Notes under the pieces: generated by a model
The model's database searches: none
What the model was told of the DNA's origin: nothing
What the model saw: only the letters and a program-made list of their open reading frames with translations
Part shown: piece by piece, positions 11,451-22,243 of the stretch
How positions within the stretch are numbered: the first letter of the stretch is position 1
How the letters are laid out: the number at the start of each line of letters is the position of its first letter
From: Phoma sp. XZ068
Taxonomy: Eukaryota > Ascomycota > Dothideomycetes > Pleosporales > Didymellaceae
Length of the DNA stretch: 64,000 nt
Assembly (NCBI GenBank): GCA_004835665.1
Contig: RBKR01000002.1
Span: 62,001-126,000 of the forward strand
Direction of reading: 5' to 3'
Translations under genes and position numbers: made by a program

Positions 11451-13627
11451 CTACAACTTCGACTTCTCAATCCGCTTGAACAGCACATCGTTCTGGGGGT
11501 AAGGATCCACAGTGATGTTGTTCAACGGGTTGAGCTCGCTGGCACGGTGGAACATGTCCTCGTACACCTTGCCATCAGCACGGCCCAAACTGCTGTCGAG
11601 AACCCAGTCGTCAAAGCCCCAGGCATCGACAAGGCGGACAGCGTGCGGCCTGATCTCCTTCAGGAGCTTCATGACAGTGTTCGTCCTTGCGAGCATGATC
11701 TGGTGCTTGCTGCACGCGCCACTTGTGTAAAACTCGGCGCCCTCCTGCTCAAGAGTGTGCAGAGCGAAGAGGCGGAAGAGCTTCATCAAGACGTCAATAG
11801 TCTCGTTGTTGACCTGGTTGTTGGCCGCGATGGCCTGGAGCGCCGAGAGGTTGTTCTTGACGACCATGTACTGAGCGTGAGCCTTGGACAGGCGGTAGAA
11901 GTCAACGAGGAGGTCGTTCCAGGGCTTCTTCTCGGTGTCACGGTGCTTGGAGGCCTCAAATGTGAGGAAAGACACACGCCATGCGAAGGCGTCAACGAGG
12001 TCCTTGTCAGATCCAATGACGTCGAAAGCACAGCCAATCTCGCGGCGTGACTGGAACTCGGCGAGGATCTTGGTTGTGTCGTTGGTGGGGCGCTCGCCCT
12101 TGAGGACAGAGCGGGCCGACTTGAGAAGGTAGCGAGCTACTTGCTGGGTGAGCATGTAGTTGTCGCCCTCCCAGGTCAGTGTCGGGAGGTAGTCAGCGTA
12201 CCAGGGGCCAATGCCGCTGTAGAGTGTTAGTATGTGGAATGAAATGAGTTGTTTTTTCGTCTTACCTGAAGCTGGAGTATCCGTGACCACCGCACGCACG
12301 ACGGCAAGCCTCGAGACCCTCACCAGCAATGGTACTGCTGAGCGACTTGAGTGCGCAAGACGACGCGTGTAGGTCAGCCATCAGATCACTGCCCGACTCA
12401 AGTTCCTCAGGGCCAGCACCACGCTTGGCATCGCCCTGATCCTTGGCCTGGGTCATCTTGGCCTGGTTCGCCTGGTACATGTCCATCATGGACTTCCCTG
12501 TGAAGTGCAGGGCGAATGTGGCAGCGATGAGAGGGAGGAGACGGATCTGGACCATGGTGTAGTTGAGCACAGGCGTCTCGGCCTCGCCAGCTGGAGCATC
12601 TCGGTCCTGGAACTGGCGGCGAACAGCGCAGTAACGGGTGGCAATGGTGACACCGCGGGCAAGAACGGCACCAGCCTGCATAACGATTGTCGAACGAACC
12701 CATGTGAGAGTACCGTAGACAAGAGTGGGGGCGCCGCGGCGGCCAAACTTGTTGGTGTTGGGGTCTACGTGTGTGTACTTGGCAAGCATGCTGATGTGAG
12801 GCACCTTGACGTGGTTGAAGAGGAGGAAACCATTGTCCATGGTGTTGTAACCGAACTTGGGACCGATGTCTCCGACGTGAATGTTGGGGAGCGGCTCGTG
12901 GGTCTTCATGTCACGGATCTGGACACAGAAAGGGGTCGGGCCGTAGGACTTGCCCTTGATGACGAGCTGGGCCATGACGACGGCGTGGTTGGCGGTGCGG
13001 CCGAGAGAGCCGATCCACCACTTGCTGGAGGTCAGGTGCGGCGAGTGGAGGGTGAAGGTCTTGTCGTCCTCGTTCCATGTTGCGGTTGTCTCGAGTCCAC
13101 GAACGTTGGATCCGTGACCGAGCTCAGTCTGGGCGTAGCAGCCAATGATCTCGTAGTTCTCGGCCTTTGTGAGCCACTTCTCCTGCTGCTCTGCTGTGCC
13201 TTGTCCGTCAAGTGTGACCTGTAGGATTAGCGTGGTGTTGATGCATGTGGCTGGTCTGACATACCTTGAACATGCTGTCGTGGAGACCGTATGGGCCAGG
13301 CTCGCCAACGAGCTCTAAGGCAGTCCTGAACTCATCATAAGACCAGTTGTACTTTTTCTTCAGAAGTCTGAGCCTTTTCTCTCTCGCAAGAGCTCGTTCG
13401 AAGTGGTCTATCCTTCCCATGAAGTAGTTCTGGGACTTGTCGAATACTGGCTCGGACTTGAGGAGGTCGGTGATCTTGTTTCGCCTCTGGATGACTTCCT
13501 TGGTGTGCAGCAGCTCCTCCAGCTTCTGGACTGGGATGTTGGAGCTGGCACGCTCTGCGGCGAGGAGCTCATGCCCCTGTGCGCCCGAAGGCTTCAATTG
13601 CTTGACCCAGTCTGGTGTTGGCGACAT
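11451..13627 (-). CDS. Peroxisomal acyl-CoA oxidase (copy 2, C-terminal SKL)
   Basis: Same reaction as copy 1: oxidation of acyl-CoA to trans-2-enoyl-CoA with H2O2 release in peroxisomes. Exons on the minus strand: 13627-13265, 13218-12266 and 12216-11451, giving 693 residues. Conserved segments include CYAQTELGHGSNVRGLETTA, VGDIGPKFGYNTMDNGF, RRACGGHGYSSF and TWEGDNYMLTQQVARYL. The C-terminus is SKL, the canonical PTS1. The first intron interrupts the same region (after DSMFK) as intron 1 of copy 1, so the duplication predates their divergence. The promoter has CCTCGG at 13718-13723 and CCGAGG at 13756-13761, 90-135 bp before the ATG. This better-conserved copy is the likelier housekeeping enzyme. 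Confidence 0.95.
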
Positions 13628-15195
13628 GGTGATTGATTGAGATGCTGTGAAGAACAGAAAGCAGACAATAGGGAAGGAGACGAGCTGAACTTTGTATGCA
13701 TTACGTCGAGATCAGTCCCTCGGCACCGATCTCGCTGGAAACGCGCTAGTGAACACCGAGGTTCCAGCACGGCTCTTGGATGAGGAATTAAAAAAGCCGA
13801 GCAGCGCGTCTATTCGGGAGTCGCGTGCATTTGCGGTTAGGTGCGCACCGGCAGTCTCCACGCTGTCTCACAAGACGAACGTGGTGCTCTGCGCTCTCCC
13901 CGTGTCTCGCCCCCGCGGCTCCAGGAGACCCCGGACGGTGCTTGAATTGGTTAGCTGAACGTCGACGAGATGCCGAGGTTCATTTGGAGCTGCTCACGTG
14001 CACTGATAAGATGATCTGATAACGGCGAAGCTTCTGAAGGGTTCGGACGAGCTTCTGCGCGTCCTCGACATGAGACGTGGCAGAGCATGTGAAAGCATTC
14101 GGTGTGGAAGTCATGTGTTGTCACGAGCTGATTTGGTAAGGCAGTCTTATGATTGTGAACTCGACTGTTATGAGGACCAAGTACAAATAGGCTGCGAGAG
14201 CCCCTCCCTCGTCGCGGTGTTGGGGCTAAAGGACCCTGACAAACATTCGGCAGGTGGGTGCCGGAATGTCTGGAACTGCACGCCCGCTACTGTGTGCCAT
14301 AACGAACATAGGGTCTGTTAGGAAATTGACAGAACGTGTCATGGTGCTGCTCGGCTAGAAATGCCGTCAAATAGTTGTGCGACACAATCGCACACCATGA
14401 CGCTGGGGCAAGACACGTCTCTGAACTGGTGGGCCAGCTCATGTGGGGCAGACACGCCGCTGCTGCTTTTGACACCAGACAATGACTACAGTATCTGGTG
14501 TTAGCTCGACTGCCTTTTCTGTGGAAGACGGATTTGCGAACAGACAGGAGGGATTATCGAGGGAGACGCCTAGGCTGCGGCGGTGCAGTCAGCCGCAGCG
14601 ATTAGCGGGACACGGATTAGGTGGCCAGTGGTCTCGATTGTGAAATTCGACGTCGACTTGGCTTCTCAGCCCTGTGCGACGGCACGCGAGCGCTGTGCAC
14701 ACATCAGGCTGCGACGGGCGCCTCTGATGTCGGCGGTGCCAGGCTGGCCCTGGGCTGTCCAGCGGCGGCGGGGCGCGTAGGCATTCGTCGACTCGCCGTC
14801 ACGCGCAGGGGCGCGCAGAGAATGCAGCCAGGTTCTGCCCACTCGCACGTCAGGTCGCGGAGCTAAGACGCACGCTAGCGCTGGCTGTCGAGAGGGCTCG
14901 AGAGATTGAGAGCGTCACTGGCCTCAACACCAACAAGCACCTGTTTACTGCTTAGCGAGCCAGACACGCAATTCTGCCCCTTCCCTCCCCTCCCCCCTCT
15001 GCCTCCCTCCACGCTGCCACCGACTCCCGCCCAGCACCTGCAGCCCGCCCGCACCTGGCCTCCCGTTTTCCGCCCCCCCACACAGGACCCGAGTGAGGCT
15101 CACAATCTCACAATTGCATGAACGCGAGCCGCCGTCCGCTGCACCTCCACATCCTCTCCCTCCTTGCCCCGCGGTCCTCGTAGGCACCAGGCACC
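13628..15195. promoter_or_regulatory. Divergent promoter region between acyl-CoA oxidase and PP2C
   Basis: 1.57 kb without a credible gene. On the oxidase side lie paired CCTCGG/CCGAGG cores (13718-13723 and 13756-13761). On the PP2C side is a long pyrimidine tract (about 14978-15020), common in strong fungal promoters. GC-rich short frames in the middle have no recognisable protein features. Confidence 0.5.
13718..13761. promoter_or_regulatory. Paired CCTCGG fatty-acid response cores
   Basis: CCTCGG at 13718-13723 and CCGAGG at 13756-13761 form an everted pair 32 bp apart, close upstream of the SKL acyl-CoA oxidase. The core is that of Aspergillus FarA/FarB; function here is inferred. Confidence 0.5.
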
Positions 15196-16940
15196 ATGGG
15201 TCAGACACTCTCCGAGCCCGTCGTCGACAAGGTACGCGCTGCCCCACCCCCGCACCGATTAGAGACTGCACTACCACGAATACTGTGCATGCCGTCTTGC
15301 AGGCTGGCAGTCTGGCAGGCTGGCAGTCGTATAGTATCTGCAGTGCGTCTCATACTAACGGCCCCAGAAATCAGAGTCCGGCGATGGCGAGACATTCATC
15401 TTCGGCACCTCGTCCATGCAGGGCTGGCGCATCAGCATGGAGGATGCCCACGCCTGCATCCTTGACCTCCAGGCCGCCGTTGAGGGCAGCAAGCCCACCG
15501 AGGCCGACAAGCGACTGGCATTCTTCGGCGTATACGACGGCCACGGCGGCGACAAGGTAGCCATCTACACCGGCGAGCACCTGCACGAGATCATCGCAAA
15601 ACAAGAAGCCTTCAAGGAGGGCGACGTAAAAAAGGCTCTCCAGGACGGTTTCCTCGCCACAGACAGGGCCATCTTGAGCGGTACGTCACAGCAACTTTAC
15701 CCGGATTCCGACAGGCCCGCTGACTCATGGACAGATCCCAGGTACGAGGAGGAGGTCTCTGGCTGCACAGCGTCCGTTGGCGTTCTCTCCAAGGACAAGA
15801 TCTACGTCGTAAGTACAGCACCCAATGTTATACAGCAGCAGTCTAACACAGCCAGGCCAATGCCGGTGACTCGCGTACAGTCTTGGGCGTCAAGGGCCGC
15901 GCAAAGCCGCTTTCTTTCGACCACAAGCCCCAGAATGAGGGTGAGTCGACTCGCAATCTACTGGCGAACGGGACTGACTATTTCCAGCCGAGAAGGCTCG
16001 TATCCAGGCCGCCGGAGGCTTCGTCGACTTCGGCCGCGTAAACGGCAACCTTGCCCTGTCCCGCGCGATAGGCGACTTTGAGTTCAAGAAGAGCGCCGAT
16101 CTCCCCCCAGAGCAGCAGATCGTCACCGCGTTCCCCGACGTCGAGATACACGAGATCAACGCTGATGACGAATTCCTCGTTGTTGCCTGCGACGGTACGC
16201 TTGATCTAAATCGTTTCTCCAATTCCTAGGCTAATTCGCACAGGTATCTGGGATGTACAATCTTCCCAGGCCGTCATCGAGTTTGTGAGACGCGGAATTG
16301 TCGCAAAGCAGGACCTCGCCTCGATTTGCGAGAACATGATGGACAACTGCTTGGCTTCCAACAGCGACACCGGCGGTGTGGGCTGCGACAACATGACCAT
16401 CACCATCATCGGTCTGCTTCAGGGACGCACCAAGGAGCAGTGGTACGAGGACATCGCGAAGAGGGTTGCAAATGGAGAGGGCCCATGTGCGCCGCCTGAG
16501 TACGGCAAGTCTGAAGACCCAGCTCCGTCGGCCCCTGAGGCTGAAGAATAATCCTATTCTAATACTTCAATGCAGCCGAGTTCCGCGGCCCGGGAGTCCA
16601 CCACCGCATTGACGATAGCCCCGATGAACATGACATGGATCTTGATCACCGGTTTAGGCCGAGTTCCGGTACGGGTGGCCGCATCATTCTGTTAGGCGAT
16701 GGCACTGAAATTGAAACCGACGGCGCAGACAATGAAATGTTCGATAACGACGACGAAGAGAGAGACCTCGACTCCCAGGTCAACAAGTTCACCAAAGACG
16801 ACTCGAAGCGCGACGGAACCCCCGGGCCCAATACCACCGAAGTGACCGAGTCCCCTTCGTCCGTCGCAACCGAAAAGTCCGAAGACAAGGATGCCACCAC
16901 CGAGAAAGCGAAGCTGGCAACACCCACAAGCGAGAAATAG
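15196..16940 (+). CDS. ptc2: PP2C-type Ser/Thr protein phosphatase (Ptc2/Ptc3-like)
   Basis: Mn/Mg-dependent phosphatase of the Ptc2/3 group, which switches off stress MAPK and checkpoint kinases. Seven exons: 15196-15231, 15368-15680, 15735-15808, 15856-15940, 15988-16194, 16244-16504 and 16576-16940; 446 residues. It begins MGQTLSEP, a possible N-myristoylation glycine as in the family. PP2C motifs in order are GWRISMEDAH, GVYDGHGG, SGCTASV, ANAGDSR, SFDHKP, LALSRAIGDFEFK, VVACDGIWD and CDNMT, so all metal-binding aspartates are present. The last intron (16505-16575) begins GCAAGT, a GC-AG intron with a CTAAT branch site. Splicing gives the expected EFRGPGVHH...GRIILLGDGTE tail. Retention stops at 16551 after a 15-residue acidic tail. 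Confidence 0.93.
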
Positions 16941-19072
16941 GTCTAGATCTGGTTACGGTCGAGTAATGTCTTTCATACCATGGTGCGGGCGGTTCGTTTG
17001 TCTGTTGTGCGGTTACGAAGATATGGAAATGGGCAGTGTCACAGTCACGATCAAAGATACCTGGCGTCGTATTCTGTCGCCATCCTCTAGCTACCTATCT
17101 TTTCGATTCAGCTGCTTCTCTTGCGACATGTGATGTCTTGCTCTTGTCGTGATTAGGGATCAAGTAACTCTCATAGCGGTCTCCTGCTTTCTTAGCTGCT
17201 ATATGGCCGAGTGCACAAGGTTTAAGACTGACAACACAGCCATGTAACATCAACCCAAGTGATACGGTAGCCACGATGGACCCTAGGAACTTCCTCGCTT
17301 CAGGAGCGTAATTGCTGCGTTCTCTACTAGTTATGCCCCGAGTATAACTCAAACCCGCCAAACGACCACACATACAACCTCACATACATCCGCTCGGCAG
17401 AGTAACATGCCTGATTTCCCACTTATACTTTCCCTGCCCCTGTGAAACCGCGTATTTCGCCTCCCGCTCCCGGCGCTGATCGCCTGTCTTCCTGATCGCG
17501 TTGAGTAGGGTGACTGCGCGCAGTGTTGTAGCTGCGGTCGCTGGTCTTGGGGGGATGATGCATAATGCTAGCCTAGATGCAGATCCAGATCTAGGTACTG
17601 AGATGGCGGTTGAGATAATGTGTGAGTGTAGGTGACTGCGAGTTCGAGCCCTTGCTGGAACGACCCTTGTTCTTCGAGCTTGCTTGGGTCTAGGTCTCGG
17701 CATTTTGCGGGCGTAGCTTGGTGGGGAGCTCGTGGATGCAGTGCGTGGCAGTGTTGAAGAACGGTTATTTGCTGGTGTCCAGTTTCTAGAAGTGGGGCGC
17801 TGCTACATTACGTGCAGTGTCTTGCGGATCCTGGGGTTTGCGTTGGTGGGATCCATTGGGGCGGCTGAAGCTCTGTGTGAATGGATGCAGTTCTTATGGG
17901 TGGGTATGTATGCTCGAATGTGGGAAAGCACGGTTGAGCAGGTGAGACCAACGTTCAAAGTCGAGGGTTGCGCTCAGTTGATCTACTTGTACGCTACTGG
18001 CTCGCGCAGGAGCAATTTTAATGATGACGAAGGGTCATGTGCTTCCAGAATATCATAGGTCAGGGCCTTGCCTAAAGGCTACACGTCGTATGCTATCCGG
18101 CTTTGAGATATTAGATCTCTCTCGAAGTGGCCGTTATGTGGAAGAGGATTTCGGGGGTATGGTGTCGATGTGAAGTCGTGCCGTACGGTTACATTAGCGT
18201 TAAGCAGGGGTGTGGGGTTAGAAAGCTTGTCTGAGTGTTTCGTTGCACTCCACATGTGGGCTGGACCAGAGTCTTACTTGAGCAGGAGAGACTTTCACAA
18301 CACTGACCTTGGAAGAATACCCTTCGTTACGGGAATAGCCTTCCTTGATCTGTTGATCCTACATCTTGGGTACATGCTGCTCTCCTGTGTTGGAGGTTGA
18401 TTCCAAACAGCCCTGCTCATATGGCAGCACAGCCGCCTCAATCGGCGTTTGTCAGATTGTCATCCTGCGCGGCGTGCGACTCTTCGTCAGTCTCTGCATA
18501 AATGTATCCTCCTTCCGCGTGATTAGGCTATGTACGCAACACAGCCTTACGATTGCTGTACATTACAGATCAACACTATAGCGATGTGAGGTTTTCGCTC
18601 TTCTCAAGGTTACATAGGTACCTTACTGGCCACTACCACAACCGCGCCATAGAGAATTCGCATTCAATTTGAGATACTTATGTGCTCGGTGCTTTGCGTT
18701 CGTAATCTATGTATGGGGATGCTCGATTATTAAGCTCTAAGAAGCCTGGAGCGCCACTGCCATTGTAATCTTGAGCCTTTGGTAGATTTACGTTCGAAGC
18801 TGGATAGGGATAGGACAGCATGGGAGGCTTCAGATAGAGCATATAATGACTTCGGAGGTATTCATATATTAACTGAGAACATTGAGGTGAAACGTGTTAG
18901 GCAAACATAGATTTTGCTGTCGGTAAAGGTGAAAGAGTGCACCGATGTCATGGCTGCAGTCCATGTCAAATTCGTAATCGCCGACAGGACCTTACTCGCC
19001 ACCCTTCCCGACTTACTCACTTCGGTGCGTTCAAGCTCTCCGATCTCACAGGAAGAGGTCCCAGGTCTCAGA
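16941..19072. other. Gene-poor stretch after PP2C
   Basis: About 2.1 kb with only short open frames. The one at 17380-17703 (minus) is listed separately with low confidence, and a 92-codon minus frame at 17095-17373 has one hydrophobic stretch but no other support. The rest shows nothing recognisable. Confidence 0.4.
17380..17703 (-). CDS. Possible small basic hypothetical protein
   Basis: A 107-codon frame from ATG to stop. The product is Arg/Lys/Pro/Ser-rich (begins MPRPRPKQARRTR) with a more protein-like C-terminal part (RREREAKYAVSQGQGKYKWE). I do not recognise it. Part of the middle, rich in Ser and His, could be an intron. No signal peptide or membrane segment. It may be a chance frame. 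Confidence 0.2.
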   Translation of the reverse strand: MPRPRPKQARRTRVVPARARTRSHLHSHIISTAISVPRSGSASRLALCIIPPRPATAATTLRAVTLLNAIRKTGDQRREREAKYAVSQGQGKYKWEIRHVTLPSGCM

Positions 19073-19685
19073 ATGTCTGCCACCAAGTCTGTAAGCGAGC
19101 AAGGCAGCGAAGAAAGCCTCACTACGTCCTTGCCGGCCCTGTCGCAAGACGAGCGCGACGCCATGTAAGCGGAGAGACTCCTTGAAAGCCGCGGCTGGAT
19201 ACATACTGACACGTCGCAGAACCCACAATAACCAGATTGTCTCGCCTTTCTTGCGCCTTCCGCCAGAGATTCGCAACCGGATCTATCGCTGGATGTTTGC
19301 CTCGGCCACCCTTCGCCCACGTTATGCGCTACAAAATTATTTCTCCATCAAAACCAGGAAGCGGCGACCAATCTTCCAGAATGGAGACAATTTACTGGTT
19401 ACCTGCCGTCAGGTTCACCACGAAGCCATCGCCTTCAAAGACACTTTCACCACTCTCGTCGTCTCTCAGTCTCTGGCATTTAGATTCTTCGAAGCCTATT
19501 CAACACTGAGCAAATTCATCGGCAAGAGCAAGTGCGCCGGTGTTGTTGCGATGGAAGTAGGCGATCTGTCGAGGGGATGCGTGGTAGTCAAAGACGTGCC
19601 AAGGCATATTGCAGAATTGTTTCCGAATATCGAGGTTATTCGAATGGATGGGGTTAGGATCCGTTCATCGACCTTTGAAGGCTAG
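19073..19685 (+). CDS. 2EXR/F-box-like small protein, tandem copy A
   Basis: First of four tandem paralogues. Exons 19073-19164 and 19220-19685 give 185 residues. The hallmark is SPFLRLPPEIRNRIYRWMF right after the intron, then a second block LLVTCRQVHHEAIAFKDTF, the usual two-part signature of fungal 2EXR-type proteins. The function of the family is unknown; the N-terminal motif resembles an F-box helix. The intron splits an Ile codon as AT|A, the same place and phase as in copy B. The start at 19073 is the first ATG giving a compact leader, but upstream in-frame codons are open, so the N-terminus is uncertain. No signal peptide or membrane segment. Confidence 0.7.
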
Positions 19686-20269
19686 TATGAAGATTGTGAA
19701 GCGCTCATTGTCAGTTCTAGCAACTACTAGATGACCTCACATTGGCGTGAGAAGGGAGAGAAGTATTGGCATCACTCTCTGGGGATTTTGGGCATACCTC
19801 TAAGGCGCTGTACATGTGACATAGCAAAATGAATGACATTTACTTCACCTGACTATCAATATCATCTGGTGTGTGACTACGTAAATCCGCTAGTCAGGAG
19901 TGAGAGACAGCTTTGCGGTAAAGCTAACAGGGGTTGAGGGGTTGCAATTGCGTCAGGTGCGATTGTCTTGTAAAGCAAACAGCTTGTAAGAGTTGGCTAT
20001 AGGACTTAAATATCGTATCTGCGCATTTTCATCCTCTTGGTCTCCAACCATAAGCATGCTGAGCGGTAGGAAGCGTCACGGTGGTGATGCTCCATTCGGA
20101 GCCACCAGGGCCACAAGTCCAGGTCATGATCCCGGCACAGTCCTATACCTTCACTTGGGGAAGCACTCCTTCACTTGAACGCTAAGGTAGGCGATATATA
20201 AATCTCCTCCAATCTTTTCTATACCTTCGTTGGTTCTCTCTCCTACCACCAATCACCACTACAACTGCC
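19686..20269. other. Spacer between 2EXR copies A and B
   Basis: 584 bp with no gene. It contains a TATATAAA box at 20195-20202, about 68 bp before the copy B ATG. Confidence 0.5.
20195..20202 (+). promoter_or_regulatory. TATA box of 2EXR copy B
   Basis: TATATAAA, 68 bp before the ATG at 20270, supports the two-exon model in which that ATG opens a 44-nt first exon. Confidence 0.6.
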
Positions 20270-20879
20270 ATGGCAATCTCCAATTGCTATGCCTTGTTTG
20301 GGCTGGACATGATGTGAGCGTGCTATGAAAATGCCCCCGATCTCCGCTAACTGTCGCAGATATACGGAAAACCAGAATAACTCGCCATTCCTGCGCCTCC
20401 CACCCGAGTTGCGTAATAAGATCTACGCTTTCGCGTTTGACTCCGCAACTACTCGCAGAGGTTGGGCCCGCGACTATGTACCCTGCGACTTGCAGAATGA
20501 CCATTGCTCTCGTGTCATCGACGATGCTGCAGCGCTGCTCGCTGCCTGTCGTCAGACTCGTCAGGAAGCAATGATCTTCCGGGACACTTTTGTAGTTGTT
20601 CGCATCTTATGCAAGTTAACAACATACAACGTACTGTTGGATCTGCAAAACGCTTTGAGTCGACAAAGTTCTGCAAGGATCCAGGAGGTTCAGCTTGTTA
20701 CTGGATGGGTCGGTTTCTTTACGGACAGCGAGAGCAGTGGCAATGTCTCCCGCATCGACGCGTTGATCTTCCCGGCTCTTAAGCGAATCTCACACCATCA
20801 CATGCCCTCAGAATCGCATGATGAGGTTCTCGAAGATGGTTGGACTTTGAGCAGCAGGAAGAAGCGGCGCGGTTGGTAA
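20270..20879 (+). CDS. 2EXR/F-box-like small protein, tandem copy B
   Basis: Exons 20270-20313 and 20360-20879; 187 residues. The 44-nt first exon encodes MAISNCYALFGLDM and joins through AT|A into YTENQNNSPFLRLPPELRNKIYAF. The second conserved block is LLAACRQTRQEAMIFRDTF. The 46-nt intron has GTGAGC and CGCAG ends. First-exon length and intron phase match the dispersed copy at 44379-45027, showing common descent. Function is unknown; a protein-interaction role is only a guess from the F-box-like motif. Confidence 0.8.
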
Positions 20880-21216
20880 TGCAGGATAAGGGTGGTTATG
20901 ACTGCTGTCCACCGGCACGTTCCTCATGTCACTCCTGTACTCACATCATGCATGTACGAACAAAACGCAATTCAACTCTCAGATGACATGTCAATGTTTG
21001 TTAGTCATACCTTGTCTCAGCTGATAGCTTGAATGATGAACTTGTGGACCTGCATATAATGTCGATCCAACAAAAAGTATGCCACTCTACTCCACACCTT
21101 GCTCCTCCAATCAAGACATTGACCCTGATGCCACTATGCCAGGGACAAAGAGGGTATTTAGTTCTAAAACTGCTACTGAATTTGCCAAAAAGCGTCACAG
21201 GCCTAGTATCACGATC
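20880..21216. other. Spacer between 2EXR copies B and C
   Basis: 337 bp; no gene or clear element seen. Confidence 0.5.
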
Positions 21217-21795
21217 ATGCTGCGAGTAGTTGTGCCCCTTCCGTAGATAGTATTGCCATTCCACACACTAACGCTTATCTCTAGTACTGAACAAAGTCAA
21301 ACGGAATCAGCATTTTTCCGCCTGCCAGCGGAGATTCGCGCTATGATCTACTCCTACTACGTACTTAATACTGCCGTAGTAAGGGAAAGGGGTTGGCATG
21401 CTAGGCCTTTTCTCGATATCGACATCCATTCGCTACTTACCTGTCGCCAAATGTACTCCGACATACAATATCAGATACCAAAATTTAAGGAAAACTACAC
21501 GCACCTGACTATCAAACGCGAAGTCAGCCTCGAGGGGCTTCTCGCATTCAAGGTGGTCGAAAGACGGTGCGCAGAGATTCGGGGTATTAAGACGAACAAG
21601 CGATTAGCAAACATACTGTCTTATCATCAGAACCTGAAGCATGCAAAGAATTTCACTGCACTGGAGTCAATAACTGTCACTGGACTACCTGTCAAGGACT
21701 CACCCGGCAGTTGGACTGAGCATTGCAAAGAACGGTTTGGCAAGGTCCTGCCCAGATGTTTTGGAAAGCCGGATATTTTGATTGACTTCATATAG
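21217..21795 (+). CDS. 2EXR/F-box-like small protein, tandem copy C (diverged)
   Basis: Best model: exons 21217-21242 and 21285-21795, 178 residues, with a 42-nt intron (GTAGAT to TCTAG, CTAAC branch site) in the paralogous phase. The signature is weaker: SAFFRLPAEIRAMIYSYYV and LLTCRQMYSDIQYQIPKFKENY. The rest diverges strongly from copies A and B, with a Lys-rich middle. The body from about 21285 is convincing; exon 1 is tentative. Confidence 0.6.
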
Positions 21796-22243
21796 AGGGT
21801 GCGGTTGCGTATGTTCAACAGAATCAAGACAATATGATTAGGCGGTGTAGGTATTGGCCTGCTCTTCTTATATGGTTTTGCCAGTGAATAAATCCTCATA
21901 AGAAGACCTAATTAACCTCGTTTTGGAGAGGTTGTCTATAGGCATTTCGCTTTCAAATCATCAGACATGCGTCATTATTGTGTCCACAAAGCAAAATAAT
22001 AGGATTGCAGCAACAATCTTGAAGTTGTTATCGTCAGGCGGCGATTTTGCGAGCTTAGGGTATATCATGTGCCAACTTGGTGTCAAGCGCCAGAGATCAA
22101 ACTGTTTTGTTCTTGGTCTAGATGTGGACCCACGAAAAGCTTCAATCCCGCGAAGCCCCTGACTGCATTCTCCGATCTTCCCCATATATAACAGCATAGT
22201 CACGAGTAGCGCTTGTTGATTGTAGCCTACAGAGAGCAAGGAT
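21796..22243. other. Spacer between 2EXR copies C and D
   Basis: 448 bp without a gene. A TATATAA box at 22185-22191 lies about 59 bp before the ATG at 22244. Confidence 0.5.

Noticed and set aside
17636..17660. GAGTTCGAGCCC resembling a tRNA B box
   Set aside because: The flanking bases cannot form a T-arm or acceptor stem, and no A box lies at the right distance upstream.
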